A stretch of 64,000 nucleotides of DNA. Origin: Bacillota bacterium. Its GTDB lineage: Bacteria > Bacillota > Clostridia > Christensenellales > SZUA-584. The stretch is taken from positions 48,926 to 112,925 of the forward strand of contig JAEWBO010000040.1 of the NCBI GenBank assembly GCA_023391105.1, written 5' to 3'. Below are positions 15,815-23,249 of this stretch, piece after piece. The first letter of the stretch is position 1; every line of letters starts with the position of its first letter. The notes beneath the pieces were generated by a model. It did no database searches. It was not told the DNA's origin and saw nothing but the letters and a program-made list of their open reading frames with translations. The position numbers were made by a program, and so were the translations under genes.

Positions 15815-16999
15815 ATGATATTTGGCACAAGAGAAGTCAGCACCGATCTTGGCGCATTCAGCAGCGAAAAATGCAGCGCGTGTAAAGGCAGCTATACATA
15901 TCATTTTTACAAGATCACCCGTTTTTTTGTCGTATTCTTTATGAATCTCATTCCGCTTGGCTCTCACTACGAAGCCGTATGTGAAGTCTGTGAGGACTCA
16001 AAAGCCGTGGATGGCAAGACAGGCCGCAGTATTGCCAGACAGAATTTCAAGAAGCGCAGCCGCGCGCTGGCCGCAAAGACAATCTTTAAGCTGGCGGCAA
16101 CCGCGCTTGTGATCGCAGCGGCGGTGGTGCTGCCGCTTACCCTTCGCATTCCTCTGGACACGCGTCCGGAAACGCTAAAAAACCTCGTCACCGAAGACGG
16201 GCTTTACAGTATTCAAAACAGTGAGGGCCACGTGCTGGGTGTCGTGCAGATTGCTGAAGGCATGAACCTGCTCACCTATTACGACGATACAAGCGTACTC
16301 GTTAAAGAAACGGGTGCAGACGGAAGCTTCAAAATGCATGAATACCGTCAGGAAGCCACAAACGAATCGGGACAGGATGACGTTTTTCTCGTACGCATTC
16401 CCGACAATCCGGGCATTCTGGAAGACAAGTACGGCACACCTGTGCGTATCTACCATTACGATACCGAAACTGACGCGCTGGGATATTCCCGAGGCGTGGA
16501 TGATCTGTCTGCCATCGAATATACGCCAGAAAAGGTTGTTTATCCGTTCAAATACTATTCGTCTGACACGCAGGAGCCGACCGATTACAAGCTTGTGCTT
16601 TATTTCACCGGGGACAAACAGCTTGAAGCCACGTATATTCCTGAGCTCGCCACCGGGGAGACCAATCAGTTTGTGATGGTGACAGTGAGAGAGTTGAAAA
16701 ACGGGCGCATCGCATCTGAGGTCATATACCAATTTGATGAGAATACGATCGCGCTTGCCAAGGAGGCCGGCCTCACACATCAGAGCAGCGCTCAGGACAT
16801 TTTGAATTTTATCGATCAAAACGCATTGGTGTCCACGATGGTCACCGATTTTGAGTATTACAAAAATACCAAGGTGATCTCCAAAATGACGCTTTCAATG
16901 CAGGACGAAGGCGGCAATATGCAAAGCGTGGCACAGGAGTTTGATATCACCGTTAAAAACGGCTATTATATCGTGCAAAGCGTGAGCGAAGAACAATAG
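15815..16999 (+). CDS. Zinc-ribbon membrane protein with large extracytoplasmic domain
   Basis: 394 residues. N-terminal zinc ribbon with two pairs, CSACKG (C20, C23) and CEVC (C56, C59), the pairs separated by a hydrophobic segment. This layout occurs in clostridial zinc_ribbon_15-type proteins. A basic stretch precedes a single transmembrane helix (about residues 88-107). The remaining 285 residues are predicted extracytoplasmic, rich in beta strands, with no recognised catalytic motif. The start has GACAGGAGA upstream. It is divergent from the 15393-15722 gene and has its own bidirectional terminator. A Zn-ribbon plus single helix suggests a sensory or regulatory membrane protein, but this is inference. 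Confidence 0.65.
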   Translation: MIFGTREVSTDLGAFSSEKCSACKGSYTYHFYKITRFFVVFFMNLIPLGSHYEAVCEVCEDSKAVDGKTGRSIARQNFKKRSRALAAKTIFKLAATALVIAAAVVLPLTLRIPLDTRPETLKNLVTEDGLYSIQNSEGHVLGVVQIAEGMNLLTYYDDTSVLVKETGADGSFKMHEYRQEATNESGQDDVFLVRIPDNPGILEDKYGTPVRIYHYDTETDALGYSRGVDDLSAIEYTPEKVVYPFKYYSSDTQEPTDYKLVLYFTGDKQLEATYIPELATGETNQFVMVTVRELKNGRIASEVIYQFDENTIALAKEAGLTHQSSAQDILNFIDQNALVSTMVTDFEYYKNTKVISKMTLSMQDEGGNMQSVAQEFDITVKNGYYIVQSVSEEQ

Positions 17000-17010
17000 A
17001 CGCTTTCTAC

Positions 17011-17069
17011 ACAAGCAAAACAAAGCCCGATCGGCTTCATTTGAAGCCAGTCAGGGCTTTTTTGCTTGT
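17011..17069. terminator. Strong bidirectional terminator
   Basis: Extended inverted repeat: outer arms ACAAGCAAA / TTTGCTTGT and inner AAAGCCC / GGGCTTT, with a further inner pair GGCTTC / GAAGCC. A six-T run follows on the plus strand and an equivalent on the minus strand. It separates the plus-strand zinc-ribbon gene from the convergent encapsulin operon. Confidence 0.85.
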
Positions 17070-17131
17070 CGAAAAACCTGCGGTTTTCCGCCAGTTTATA
17101 TTTCAACGCTTTTCTTGTGTCTTTAATGTTA

Positions 17132-17950
17132 TCAGTCAAATACAACGATCGCGTCACTGCGTTTGATGCGCGGCATTGCCGTTTCAATGATACGCAGCAC
17201 GTGGTTCAATTCCTTGAGTTCAAGATAAGAGGCCACGAAATCCTGCCCCACCGCAAGATCGATATATTGCGCATCCGAGCATACAAGCACCGCTTTGTCT
17301 ATGCCGAGCACAGGCGTCCGGTACAGATGTCCATCGACAAGCGCACTCACGCGGTCGATTTCCATGCGTCCCGTTCCGGGCTGGATGCGCTGCATCTGTG
17401 TATAAAGATTCGGGCTCACGATGAGCGCCGTGCGGCCCCAAATGCCCTTTTCCACCAGCGTTTCAACGCCCTTGGCCACATCCGAAAATGGATTCTCTCC
17501 CGTTTTCCAATCTGTTCTCTTCAAATGCGCAGCGCCTTTGGCCGTGAACAGACCGTCGTATCCAAACGCTTTGCTGCCAAAGAATATAAGCTCATCCTCT
17601 TTTTTCGCGCACAGCGCGGTAGCCTCCACGACCGTGGTTAAATCCAGCGGACGATCCGACTTTATACTGTTTTCCATATCACGCCAATAAAGCGTCGCGT
17701 CGCTGTAGATAAGCGGCAGCTCTTTGTAGGCTCTTCCGCCTGTCTTTGTCATAATGCCGTCGTTTTCCACGGCAGATTTTCGGTTTAGGTCGTCCACGGG
17801 GACGCTTAACGTCTGTGCGCCCAAGGGGCCGTAGATATCGACGAACCGTCTGCCTGTCAATATTTTGCGTGCCGCAGCGACCACTGTTTCATCAATTTGA
17901 TTCCATATCTTGCCCGAAAACGGGGCGCTCTCCCTCGATAAGTAGTCCAT
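17132..17950 (-). CDS. Encapsulin shell protein (family 1, linocin-like)
   Basis: 272 residues with the HK97-like encapsulin pattern from end to end: MDYLSRESAPFSGKIWNQID at the N-terminus, ARKILTGRRFVDIYGPLGAQ, the E-loop region, and the C-terminal GQDFVASYLE...AMPRIKRSDAIVVFD. The protein self-assembles into an icosahedral shell that encloses cargo carrying a short C-terminal peptide. The gene lies 12 bp after its cargo gene (17963-18325), the typical cargo-then-shell order. Iron storage is the expected role given a ferritin cargo. Its single-gene length is usual for the family. Confidence 0.95.
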   Translation of the reverse strand: MDYLSRESAPFSGKIWNQIDETVVAAARKILTGRRFVDIYGPLGAQTLSVPVDDLNRKSAVENDGIMTKTGGRAYKELPLIYSDATLYWRDMENSIKSDRPLDLTTVVEATALCAKKEDELIFFGSKAFGYDGLFTAKGAAHLKRTDWKTGENPFSDVAKGVETLVEKGIWGRTALIVSPNLYTQMQRIQPGTGRMEIDRVSALVDGHLYRTPVLGIDKAVLVCSDAQYIDLAVGQDFVASYLELKELNHVLRIIETAMPRIKRSDAIVVFD

Positions 17951-17962
17951 ACTTCCCCTTCC

Positions 17963-18325
17963 TTATTCTTTGATTAAACTGCCCACAGTAAAGGCGGGCT
18001 TGTCGGGTTCAGGCGCTCGCCCTGCGATTCCCAATTCCTCAAGCATCTCTTTGACTTCGTTCTCCCCCGAGATAAAATGCGCGGCCTCCTGCGGGTCAAG
18101 ATGCCGCAGCAGCGTCATCAGCTCGCCCACATGGGCTTTTTCTTCATCTCTGATATCCGCAATCACTTTTTTGGCCACCGGATCGTCGGTGGCAATCACA
18201 TGGGCGTCGTACACATAAATGGCTTCCAGCTCCCCCGCGATGTCTAAGCGAATGGCTTGAATCAGTTCTTCCTTGGTCAGCTTACGATTCACATTTCCCT
18301 GAAATGGATTTGCAAAGTTTGGCAT
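17963..18325 (-). CDS. Encapsulated ferritin-like protein (EncFtn) with cargo-loading peptide
   Basis: 120 residues. Two helices carry the half-ferritin site: E32 and E34 in GELEAIYVYDAH and E61-E62-x2-H65 in RDEEKAHVGEL, at the same positions as in the studied Rhodospirillum rubrum encapsulated ferritin. Such proteins dimerise to build an iron ferroxidase site. After a flexible linker the C-terminus ends FTVGSLIKE, a textbook encapsulin cargo-loading peptide. The protein oxidises Fe(II), and mineral accumulates in the shell. The gene is first in a two-gene operon with the shell gene; a TTGACA box lies about 60 bp upstream, but no convincing -10 box was found. Confidence 0.94.
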   Translation of the reverse strand: MPNFANPFQGNVNRKLTKEELIQAIRLDIAGELEAIYVYDAHVIATDDPVAKKVIADIRDEEKAHVGELMTLLRHLDPQEAAHFISGENEVKEMLEELGIAGRAPEPDKPAFTVGSLIKE

Positions 18326-18460
18326 GATCTTAACCTTCCTGTTTCTTATTAATATTGTTTGTAAATAACCTTAAAAAATATCTAGTCCTGTCAATTCCAA
18401 GTAAGCTTTATATTATGGAATTATGCATAGAAATATTCTCTTCGCCTAAAATAGGCACAC

Positions 18461-18487
18461 AAAAAGACGTGCCGACATGGGCACGCC
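18461..18487 (-). terminator. Terminator downstream of repeat copy 1
   Basis: On the minus strand a stem CGTGCC / GGCACG with a 6-base loop is followed by GTC and TTTTT. It is the only good T-run hairpin downstream of the membrane protein gene ending at 18688, but is separated from it by the dispersed repeat. A second hairpin of nearly the same sequence lies on the other side of that repeat (18651-18670). Confidence 0.6.
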
Positions 18488-18508
18488 ACAATCCGTCAAT
18501 AAATTCTA

Positions 18509-18634
18509 TTTTGTCGTTCCGAGCCTGTCGACTACGGTAGTGGACTGGAATCCCATGAAAAATGCTTTGTTGAAGGGGATTTCAATCCACTACGGAGTCG
18601 ATCGCTGACGCTCAATCGGAGTGACATAAGTAAC
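18509..18634. repeat. Dispersed imperfectly palindromic repeat, copy 1
   Basis: About 126 bp, non-coding. The ends are inverted (GTCGTTCCGA / TCGGAGTGAC), and an inner stem GTAGTGGACTGGAATCCC pairs imperfectly with GGGGATTTCAATCCACTAC, so the whole unit can fold into a long hairpin. An inverted second copy is at 33688-33799: by eye about 90 percent identical, except that copy 2 lacks 15 bp (18532-18546). It codes for nothing and fits a MITE or REP-type element. The remainder of the 362-bp gap 18326-18687 holds flanking hairpins and the EncFtn upstream region. Confidence 0.8.
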
Positions 18635-18650
18635 TTATTTGACACTCTGA

Positions 18651-18670
18651 AGCGTGCTGATGGGCACGCT
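18651..18670. repeat. Hairpin flanking repeat copy 1 (near-copy of the terminator stem)
   Basis: Perfect 7-bp stem AGCGTGC / GCACGCT with a 6-base loop, no T-run. Aligned with the terminator hairpin at 18466-18487 it matches at 17 of 19 positions allowing a 2-base gap. The pair brackets the dispersed repeat, as if the repeat had entered a terminator and duplicated it. Confidence 0.6.
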
Positions 18671-18687
18671 AATCTTCCGATGGAAAA

Positions 18688-19218
18688 CTAGTTTTTCATA
18701 AGCAAGCGCCGCAAATTGTTGAAGTAGTACGAGGTGACCTTATCATACAGAAAATCATAAATCACGAACGCCACCTCCGCCAGCACCACGAAAAGCCAAA
18801 AAGCCACACCTGTGCTTAATACATCCTCATAGATGATCTGCTGGGCAAGCAGGTAAACGAGCCCAAGTGCCACATTATAATAGAGCAGCTTGACGATGTA
18901 TGCCGCCACCTTGTCTTTAATGCGTGTTTGAATATAGTACTTACCGATGCCGTAATGTCCAAAGAAAATCACATAAGGAAGCACCCGAATGATATTTGGC
19001 ATCAACAGCAGCGACATCAGGGACACTCCAATATACATGAGAACAGCAAGGCCGATTTCTTCCTCTATCACCAGCCCCATTATGAAGATTGAGCTCAGAA
19101 AATACATCGCGATGCGCCCCGTCGGCAAAACAGAAGCCAAGTACAAGAACAACAGCGACATGGATGCAAACATGGCCGTTAGGCTGACCCGGTGTGCGGT
19201 ACGGTGAAAACGCGGCAT
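18688..19218 (-). CDS. Conserved integral membrane protein, unknown
   Basis: 176 residues and five or six hydrophobic helices; the first 60 residues (SLTAMFASMSLLFLYLASVLPTG...) resemble the start of small substrate-binding membrane components of ECF transporters, but no diagnostic motif is seen. A basic cytoplasmic loop (IQTRIKDK) and a C-terminal RRLLMKN tail are present. It reads downstream of the J-domain/DUF5685 pair on the same strand, 25 bp after the J-domain gene's stop, so probably in the same transcript. Function unknown. Confidence 0.65.
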   Translation of the reverse strand: MPRFHRTAHRVSLTAMFASMSLLFLYLASVLPTGRIAMYFLSSIFIMGLVIEEEIGLAVLMYIGVSLMSLLLMPNIIRVLPYVIFFGHYGIGKYYIQTRIKDKVAAYIVKLLYYNVALGLVYLLAQQIIYEDVLSTGVAFWLFVVLAEVAFVIYDFLYDKVTSYYFNNLRRLLMKN

Positions 19219-19243
19219 AAAAAAACCTCCCTATCCTAGAACA

Positions 19244-19858
19244 TCAGCAGCAGGGTATGCAGTCTCCGCCCATGCATTCACAGCAGCAGTCTGCGCAGAG
19301 CAGCCCGCCGCAAATGTTGCAGACGTTGGCGTCGTTCGCGCCCCGTCTTCCGCCGTAAAACGTCTGGCCGTAACCGCTGGCGCTTCTGTTGACAGTGTTG
19401 TAGGCGTTGGCGTATTCGACATTGCCGGGCTCCATGCCAGCTGCCGTGGAAAAATGCTGACGGGCCCCGTCGTACCAGCCTTTTTTGAGCAGCACCATGC
19501 CTTTGAGGTAGTGCCACTCCGCCGGTCTGCTTGATATCGCGTCCAGCATCGCGTCCGCGCGCGTCAAATCGCCGCGCTGTATGGCCATGCGAATATCCGC
19601 AAACTGCGGCGAGCCTGAATAGCCGCCGCCGGAGCTTTCCCCACCGGCATATGAATAACCACCGCCACTCGATTGGCGCTGTTTTTGTATCATATCATAG
19701 GCTTCGTTGATCTCCTTGAGCCTCTCCCCTGCGAGGTCTTCCAGATCATGCCCCTTGTATTTGTCAGGATGGTATTTTTTCGCGAGACTTCTGTACGCTG
19801 TTTTGATTTCAGCATCCGTCGCGTTCGGATTGACCCCCAATACTTTATACGGATCCAT
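19244..19858 (-). CDS. J-domain protein with Gly-rich linker, TPR-like region and Cys-rich tail
   Basis: 204 residues. N-terminal J-domain (about 1-60) with the HPD motif in KKYHPDKYKG, a Gly/Ser-rich linker (YSYAGGESSGGGYSG), a TPR-like helical part (about 85-155), and a tail with ten cysteines in the last 25 residues (CNIC, CADCCCEC, C..PCC). It would stimulate Hsp70 through HPD; the Cys tail may bind metal. There is no DnaJ zinc-finger or substrate domain, so it is not the general DnaJ. The ATG at 19858 has GGGG six bases upstream; it overlaps the preceding DUF5685 gene by 14 bp, suggesting translational coupling. Confidence 0.82.
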   Translation of the reverse strand: MDPYKVLGVNPNATDAEIKTAYRSLAKKYHPDKYKGHDLEDLAGERLKEINEAYDMIQKQRQSSGGGYSYAGGESSGGGYSGSPQFADIRMAIQRGDLTRADAMLDAISSRPAEWHYLKGMVLLKKGWYDGARQHFSTAAGMEPGNVEYANAYNTVNRSASGYGQTFYGGRRGANDANVCNICGGLLCADCCCECMGGDCIPCC

Positions 19859-20711
19859 TGGCATCCCCTTTCAGCACATCTTCCGTTTTTTTCGCAAGCC
19901 CCAGATACATGATGTTATCCAGCAGCGGCTTGTCTCTTTTTATATCCAGCAGCTCGTAGGCATTCACAGCCTGAGCCAGCGACATGTTCAAATTAAACGC
20001 GGCTTCTTCTTTTATCGCTTCGCGCAGCGCCGCGATGTCTTTAAAATCACGCTGAAGATAAACGTTATAGCTTTTGGTCTTGTGATCCTTTTCAATATCA
20101 CTGACCGCGTCCGCAATATATATCCAGCGCCCGAGGTTATACCCGAAATGCCACAGCGTCCGCTTCGCCGCTTCGTCCAAGAAATCAAACGGCGCGTTCG
20201 CAAACACCGCAGCCAGCAGCTGAGCAAACTCATTTGATATAGCGTCGATATCCCCGCAGCCCTGCTTCTCCAGCGTATGCAGCCCCGCAAGTCTTTCGGC
20301 GAACTGCGCCGCCAGCTCCCTGTGGTTTTTTGTGGCTTTGCGGCTCACCCGCCGGAATAGCAGCGAGAGTATGCGCGCGTATAGCTTATTATCGTCTATC
20401 GCAGTATCGTCAATCTTGGCATAGCCCAGCATCACATTGATCGCCGCCGCGTATTCAGCCTGTTCGGAATGAACGATGAGCTTCTTTTTGAACGGATTCG
20501 CAATGCATGCTTCCTTGTTAACCTCGGGAACAGCATCGCTCATTGACGAAAGCAGTATAAGAAGCACGGCGCAGTCGTAGTTTAGCATAAATCGAGCGCC
20601 ATGTGTATAGTTTTGTCCTATCGCCTTGCACAGGCCGCAATAGTAGCCTTTAAACGCCTCATACTCCTTGACCTTGAGCTCAGGCTTTAATGGCTGCACA
20701 TATCCGAACAT
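19845..20711 (-). CDS. DUF5685 family protein
   Basis: 288 residues. The N-terminus MFGYVQPLKPELKVKEYEAF and YYCGLCKAIG are the hallmark of DUF5685, a clostridial family of unknown function. The rest is mostly helical, with CAVLLILLSS and YNLGRWIYIADAVSDIEKD, the latter resembling the aspartate-rich helices of all-alpha prenyl-type or diiron proteins (weak). GGGGAGA precedes the ATG at 20711. Its 3' end overlaps the J-domain gene by 14 bp. The recurrent J-domain partner in this family would suggest chaperone-linked work, but I can see only this one locus. Confidence 0.8.
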   Translation of the reverse strand: MFGYVQPLKPELKVKEYEAFKGYYCGLCKAIGQNYTHGARFMLNYDCAVLLILLSSMSDAVPEVNKEACIANPFKKKLIVHSEQAEYAAAINVMLGYAKIDDTAIDDNKLYARILSLLFRRVSRKATKNHRELAAQFAERLAGLHTLEKQGCGDIDAISNEFAQLLAAVFANAPFDFLDEAAKRTLWHFGYNLGRWIYIADAVSDIEKDHKTKSYNVYLQRDFKDIAALREAIKEEAAFNLNMSLAQAVNAYELLDIKRDKPLLDNIMYLGLAKKTEDVLKGDANGSV

Positions 20712-20798
20712 GTTCGTCTCCCCAGTGAATAATATTACCATGCGCCGCCTTTTTTAACAATCAGCGAGAGTGTCATATTTACGTTTCGTTCATAAATT

Positions 20799-20827
20799 TC
20801 ATTGATTAAAAACCCTGTGCATACAAA
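20799..20827 (+). promoter_or_regulatory. Possible sporulation sigma-E promoter of cotJC
   Basis: CATACAAA (20820-20827) fits the sigma-E -10 consensus, with TCATTGA 14 bases upstream as a partial -35. A better -35 (GTCATATTT, 20772-20780) is at the wrong spacing. The gene type (CotJC) makes a mother-cell promoter likely; the boxes themselves are only suggestive. Confidence 0.35.
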
Positions 20828-20853
20828 TAAAGCAAGACACAAAGGAGACGCAC

Positions 20854-21411
20854 ATGTGGAATTATGAAAAGAGACTGTTGTATCCCGTAAAAATATCGAA
20901 GCCGGATCTGCGTATGGCTCGTCTGCTTCTGGAGCCGTATGCGGGAAGCGCCTCCGAGCTAACTGCGGCAATGACATATTTGAACCAGCGCTATACCATG
21001 CCGTCCGGCGCGCTCAAAGCACTGCTAACAGATATCGGCACAGAGGAGCTTGCCCATATGGAGGTCATCGCAAGCATGATCACGCAGTCTTTTCAGGGTG
21101 CATCTTCACAGGAGCTGGAAAAAGCGGGATTGGATAGCTGGTACGCGGCGCGCCGCCGCAGCCTGTTCGCGGCAGACAGCGAGGGCCATCCTTGGAGCGC
21201 AAGCTTCACCGTTTCCTCGGGCGACCCGGCCACCGACATCGCGTTTGACATGGCAATGGAAAGCCGTGAACGCGCTCAGTATGAGAGACTGATCTCGATG
21301 AGCGACGACAAAAGCTTCACAGAACCCCTTGAGTTCCTTAAAGAGCGTGAAATCGTGCATTATCAGCGTTTTGTCGAAGCGCTTGAGATATTGAACTCAA
21401 ATAGCAAATAG
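20854..21411 (+). CDS. cotJC: Spore coat protein CotJC / manganese catalase family
   Basis: 185 residues. Mn-catalase-type ferritin fold: E in LLEPYAGSASELTAAMTYL, TEELAHMEVIASMI (E-x2-H) in the second helix, AMESRERAQYERL in the third and LKEREIVHYQRFVEAL (E-x2-H) in the fourth, which together supply the dimanganese ligands. CotJC is an inner coat protein of Bacillus and many clostridia. In Bacillus it is encoded with cotJA and cotJB; neither is seen here. The ATG at 20854 follows AAAGGAGA. Catalase activity is likely but not certain for coat members. Confidence 0.9.
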   Translation: MWNYEKRLLYPVKISKPDLRMARLLLEPYAGSASELTAAMTYLNQRYTMPSGALKALLTDIGTEELAHMEVIASMITQSFQGASSQELEKAGLDSWYAARRRSLFAADSEGHPWSASFTVSSGDPATDIAFDMAMESRERAQYERLISMSDDKSFTEPLEFLKEREIVHYQRFVEALEILNSNSK

Positions 21412-21434
21412 AAGAGCTAAAAACGGTGAATCAG

Positions 21435-21575
21435 TTACCTCTCGCAGTACGGCGGCCTGTCGTGCGAGCCGTGGTATTGTTTGCACTCCTCGCACTTTTT
21501 ATATCGCGGACAGTTTTTCTTTTTGCACGGACACGTTTCAGGGTTCCATTTTTCTTTGATTTTCTTCTTTTTCAT
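21435..21575 (-). CDS. Cysteine-rich mini-protein
   Basis: 46 codons, lysine-rich then Cys-rich: WNPETCPCKKKNCPRYKKC, EECKQYH and a C-terminal PPYCER. Six cysteines are spaced C-x-C-x4-C-x5-C-x2-C ... C, plus two His, which suggests a metal-binding knuckle. Short proteins with ETCPC and PYCER-like ends are familiar to me from clostridia. The ATG at 21575 has no close ribosome binding site; an in-frame TTG at 21584 has GAGGG five bases upstream and may be the true start. Its beginning overlaps, out of frame, a ferredoxin remnant (21538-21666). Function unknown. Confidence 0.6.
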   Translation of the reverse strand: MKKKKIKEKWNPETCPCKKKNCPRYKKCEECKQYHGSHDRPPYCER

Positions 21576-21666
21576 ATTGATCAATTGCACCCTCAGGGCA
21601 GAAGTTATAGCAAGCCAGGCAGTTTACGCATCGGTGCAGCCACTTTGGCTTTCCACCTTCCGGCGT
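21538..21666 (-). pseudogene. Remnant of an EFR1-type flavodoxin-ferredoxin, C-terminal end
   Basis: Minus-strand frame between an in-frame TAG (21667-21669) and a TGA (21538). It reads PEGGKPKWLHRCVNCLACYNF, then CPEGAIDQYEKEE, which is the second 4Fe-4S motif (C-x2-C-x2-C-x3-CPE) of EFR1-type or related electron-transfer proteins, including the preceding K-P-x-W-x-H-R segment. There is no start codon, no first cluster motif and no flavodoxin domain upstream, so only about 42 codons of a larger gene remain. Good preservation of the cysteines suggests recent decay. Confidence 0.7.
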
Positions 21667-21732
21667 CTAATAATACTATATAACGGAATTGAAGTCTACT
21701 TTATGCAGGCAGCTTTGGCAATGTCTTGACAT

Positions 21733-21763
21733 AAAAAAAGACCGCCGAGTCTCCCCTGCGGTC
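21733..21763 (-). terminator. Intrinsic terminator of the lipoprotein gene
   Basis: Stem GACCGC / GCGGTC followed on the minus strand by seven T. It lies 17 bp after the stop of the lipoprotein gene (21780). Confidence 0.85.
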
Positions 21764-21779
21764 GCTGAAGGCGTTTTTG

Positions 21780-22289
21780 TTACTTTGCGAGTTCGATGCT
21801 TTCTGAACCGAATACCGCCACGACACCGTCCCCGTTCCAGATGATATCGCCCTCGGGGCCATCGAGGTTTTCAAACTTCTTGCCATACGCCGCGTAAATG
21901 GCATCCGGCTGCTGGCCGTAGAGCGTGGGCGCACAGGTGATGAACCCCGTCACTATCTTAACTGTGTCGTCATATTTCTCACTTGTGATCTTGAAATCGT
22001 GAGATATCTGATCCCCGTTCTTTGTCATTGTGACATAGTCCACAATCATGCCGTCCTGCGACACAACGGAAACGTGCAGCAACGCGCCATCCATAATGTT
22101 CGTTTCTCCCGAAACCGTAAACGTATCACCGTTCAGCGAAATCTCACAGCTGCCGTCAACCGACACCTGTGTGGCGTTCTCGGACATTTGCGGCTTTGCG
22201 ATCGTCACCGATCCGCAGCCTGCCATCATCGCTGCAAGCAATACAACCAAAATGGCCGCAGCGGCTATCTTAATGCGTTTTTTTTGCAT
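21780..22289 (-). CDS. Putative lipoprotein
   Basis: 169 residues. Basic N-terminus, a hydrophobic core and a lipobox M-A-G-C (Cys at residue 25), so it is predicted to be a lipid-anchored surface protein of about 145 mature residues. The mature part begins GSVTIAKPQMSENATQVSVDG and contains beta-rich repeats; no enzymatic motif is recognised. A Cys pair in the mature part (SCEISLN and FITCAP) could form a disulfide. It is monocistronic with its own terminator. Function unknown. Confidence 0.75.
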   Translation of the reverse strand: MQKKRIKIAAAAILVVLLAAMMAGCGSVTIAKPQMSENATQVSVDGSCEISLNGDTFTVSGETNIMDGALLHVSVVSQDGMIVDYVTMTKNGDQISHDFKITSEKYDDTVKIVTGFITCAPTLYGQQPDAIYAAYGKKFENLDGPEGDIIWNGDGVVAVFGSESIELAK

Positions 22290-22466
22290 AACAATCCCCT
22301 TTTATAAAGTCGTACTCAAGTATACATAAAATTATTTGGTATGTAAAGACCAAAAAGCGCTGTATCATTGAACATAAAGTTAACGCATTTGTCATTGTTG
22401 CTGCGTCTGTTTAAACAATAACGTTGGTGTTATATAAAGAACAGACATTATGCAAGGGTAAAAAAC

Positions 22467-23249
22467 ATGGATATCGCAGTAGGCGTCACCATATTTGTAT
22501 TCGGCACCATTATCGGCAGCTTTCTTAATGTATGCATATTGAGACTGCCTGCTTCGCGTTCCGTTGTGTCGGGCGCGTCCGCCTGCCCTTCGTGCGGCAC
22601 ACGGCTCACCCCTGTTGATCTTGTCCCCCTCGTCAGTTATCTTGCGTTGGGCGGCAAATGCCGCCGCTGCAAGGCGCGTATATCACCCATATACCCCGCC
22701 GTCGAAGCGCTCACGGGCGCAATGTACCTGCTGCTTTATCTGCGCTTCGGCTTCATATGGCAGCTGCTTGTCTACATGGCACTGGTCAGTCTGCTCATCG
22801 TCATTTCCGCGATCGACTTAAAAACGATGGAGATACCCAACGGCCTTATCATCGCAGGGTTCATCGTGGGCGCGATACAGCTGGCCGCAACGGCACTCAC
22901 GGGCATTTTCGGCGACTGGTTCAGCTACATGATCGGCCTTTTCGCGGGCGGTCTTCCGCTGCTGCTGATCGCGCTGATTGCCGGTTTTCTGCTCAAGAAG
23001 GAAGCGATGGGCGGCGGCGACGTCAAGCTCATGGCGTTTTGCGGTTTTATCATCGGCTGGAAGCTCGTCATTCCTGCCTACCTGATTGGTATTGTGTTGG
23101 GCGCGGTTATCAGCGTGTTGCTTTTGGCTCTCGGGCGAAAAAAGCGCGGCGATGAGATTCCGTTCGGGCCGTTTTTATCTCTCGGTGTGGTATTAAGCGT
23201 GTTCTTCGGAGACGCGCTGATCGATTGGTATCTGGGGCTGATTCTATGA
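22467..23249 (+). CDS. Prepilin peptidase (type IV leader peptidase)
   Basis: 260 residues, eight or so membrane helices. The cytoplasmic loop has the two zinc-binding Cys pairs (CPSC and CRRC), and both catalytic aspartates of the A24 aspartic protease family are present, in AIDLKTMEIPN and GGGDVKLM. The N-terminal GSFLNVCILRLP is typical of PulO/PilD. It cleaves prepilin leaders and N-methylates the new N-terminus. No pilin, ATPase or pilus-assembly gene is nearby, so its substrates are encoded elsewhere. Confidence 0.92.
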   Translation: MDIAVGVTIFVFGTIIGSFLNVCILRLPASRSVVSGASACPSCGTRLTPVDLVPLVSYLALGGKCRRCKARISPIYPAVEALTGAMYLLLYLRFGFIWQLLVYMALVSLLIVISAIDLKTMEIPNGLIIAGFIVGAIQLAATALTGIFGDWFSYMIGLFAGGLPLLLIALIAGFLLKKEAMGGGDVKLMAFCGFIIGWKLVIPAYLIGIVLGAVISVLLLALGRKKRGDEIPFGPFLSLGVVLSVFFGDALIDWYLGLIL

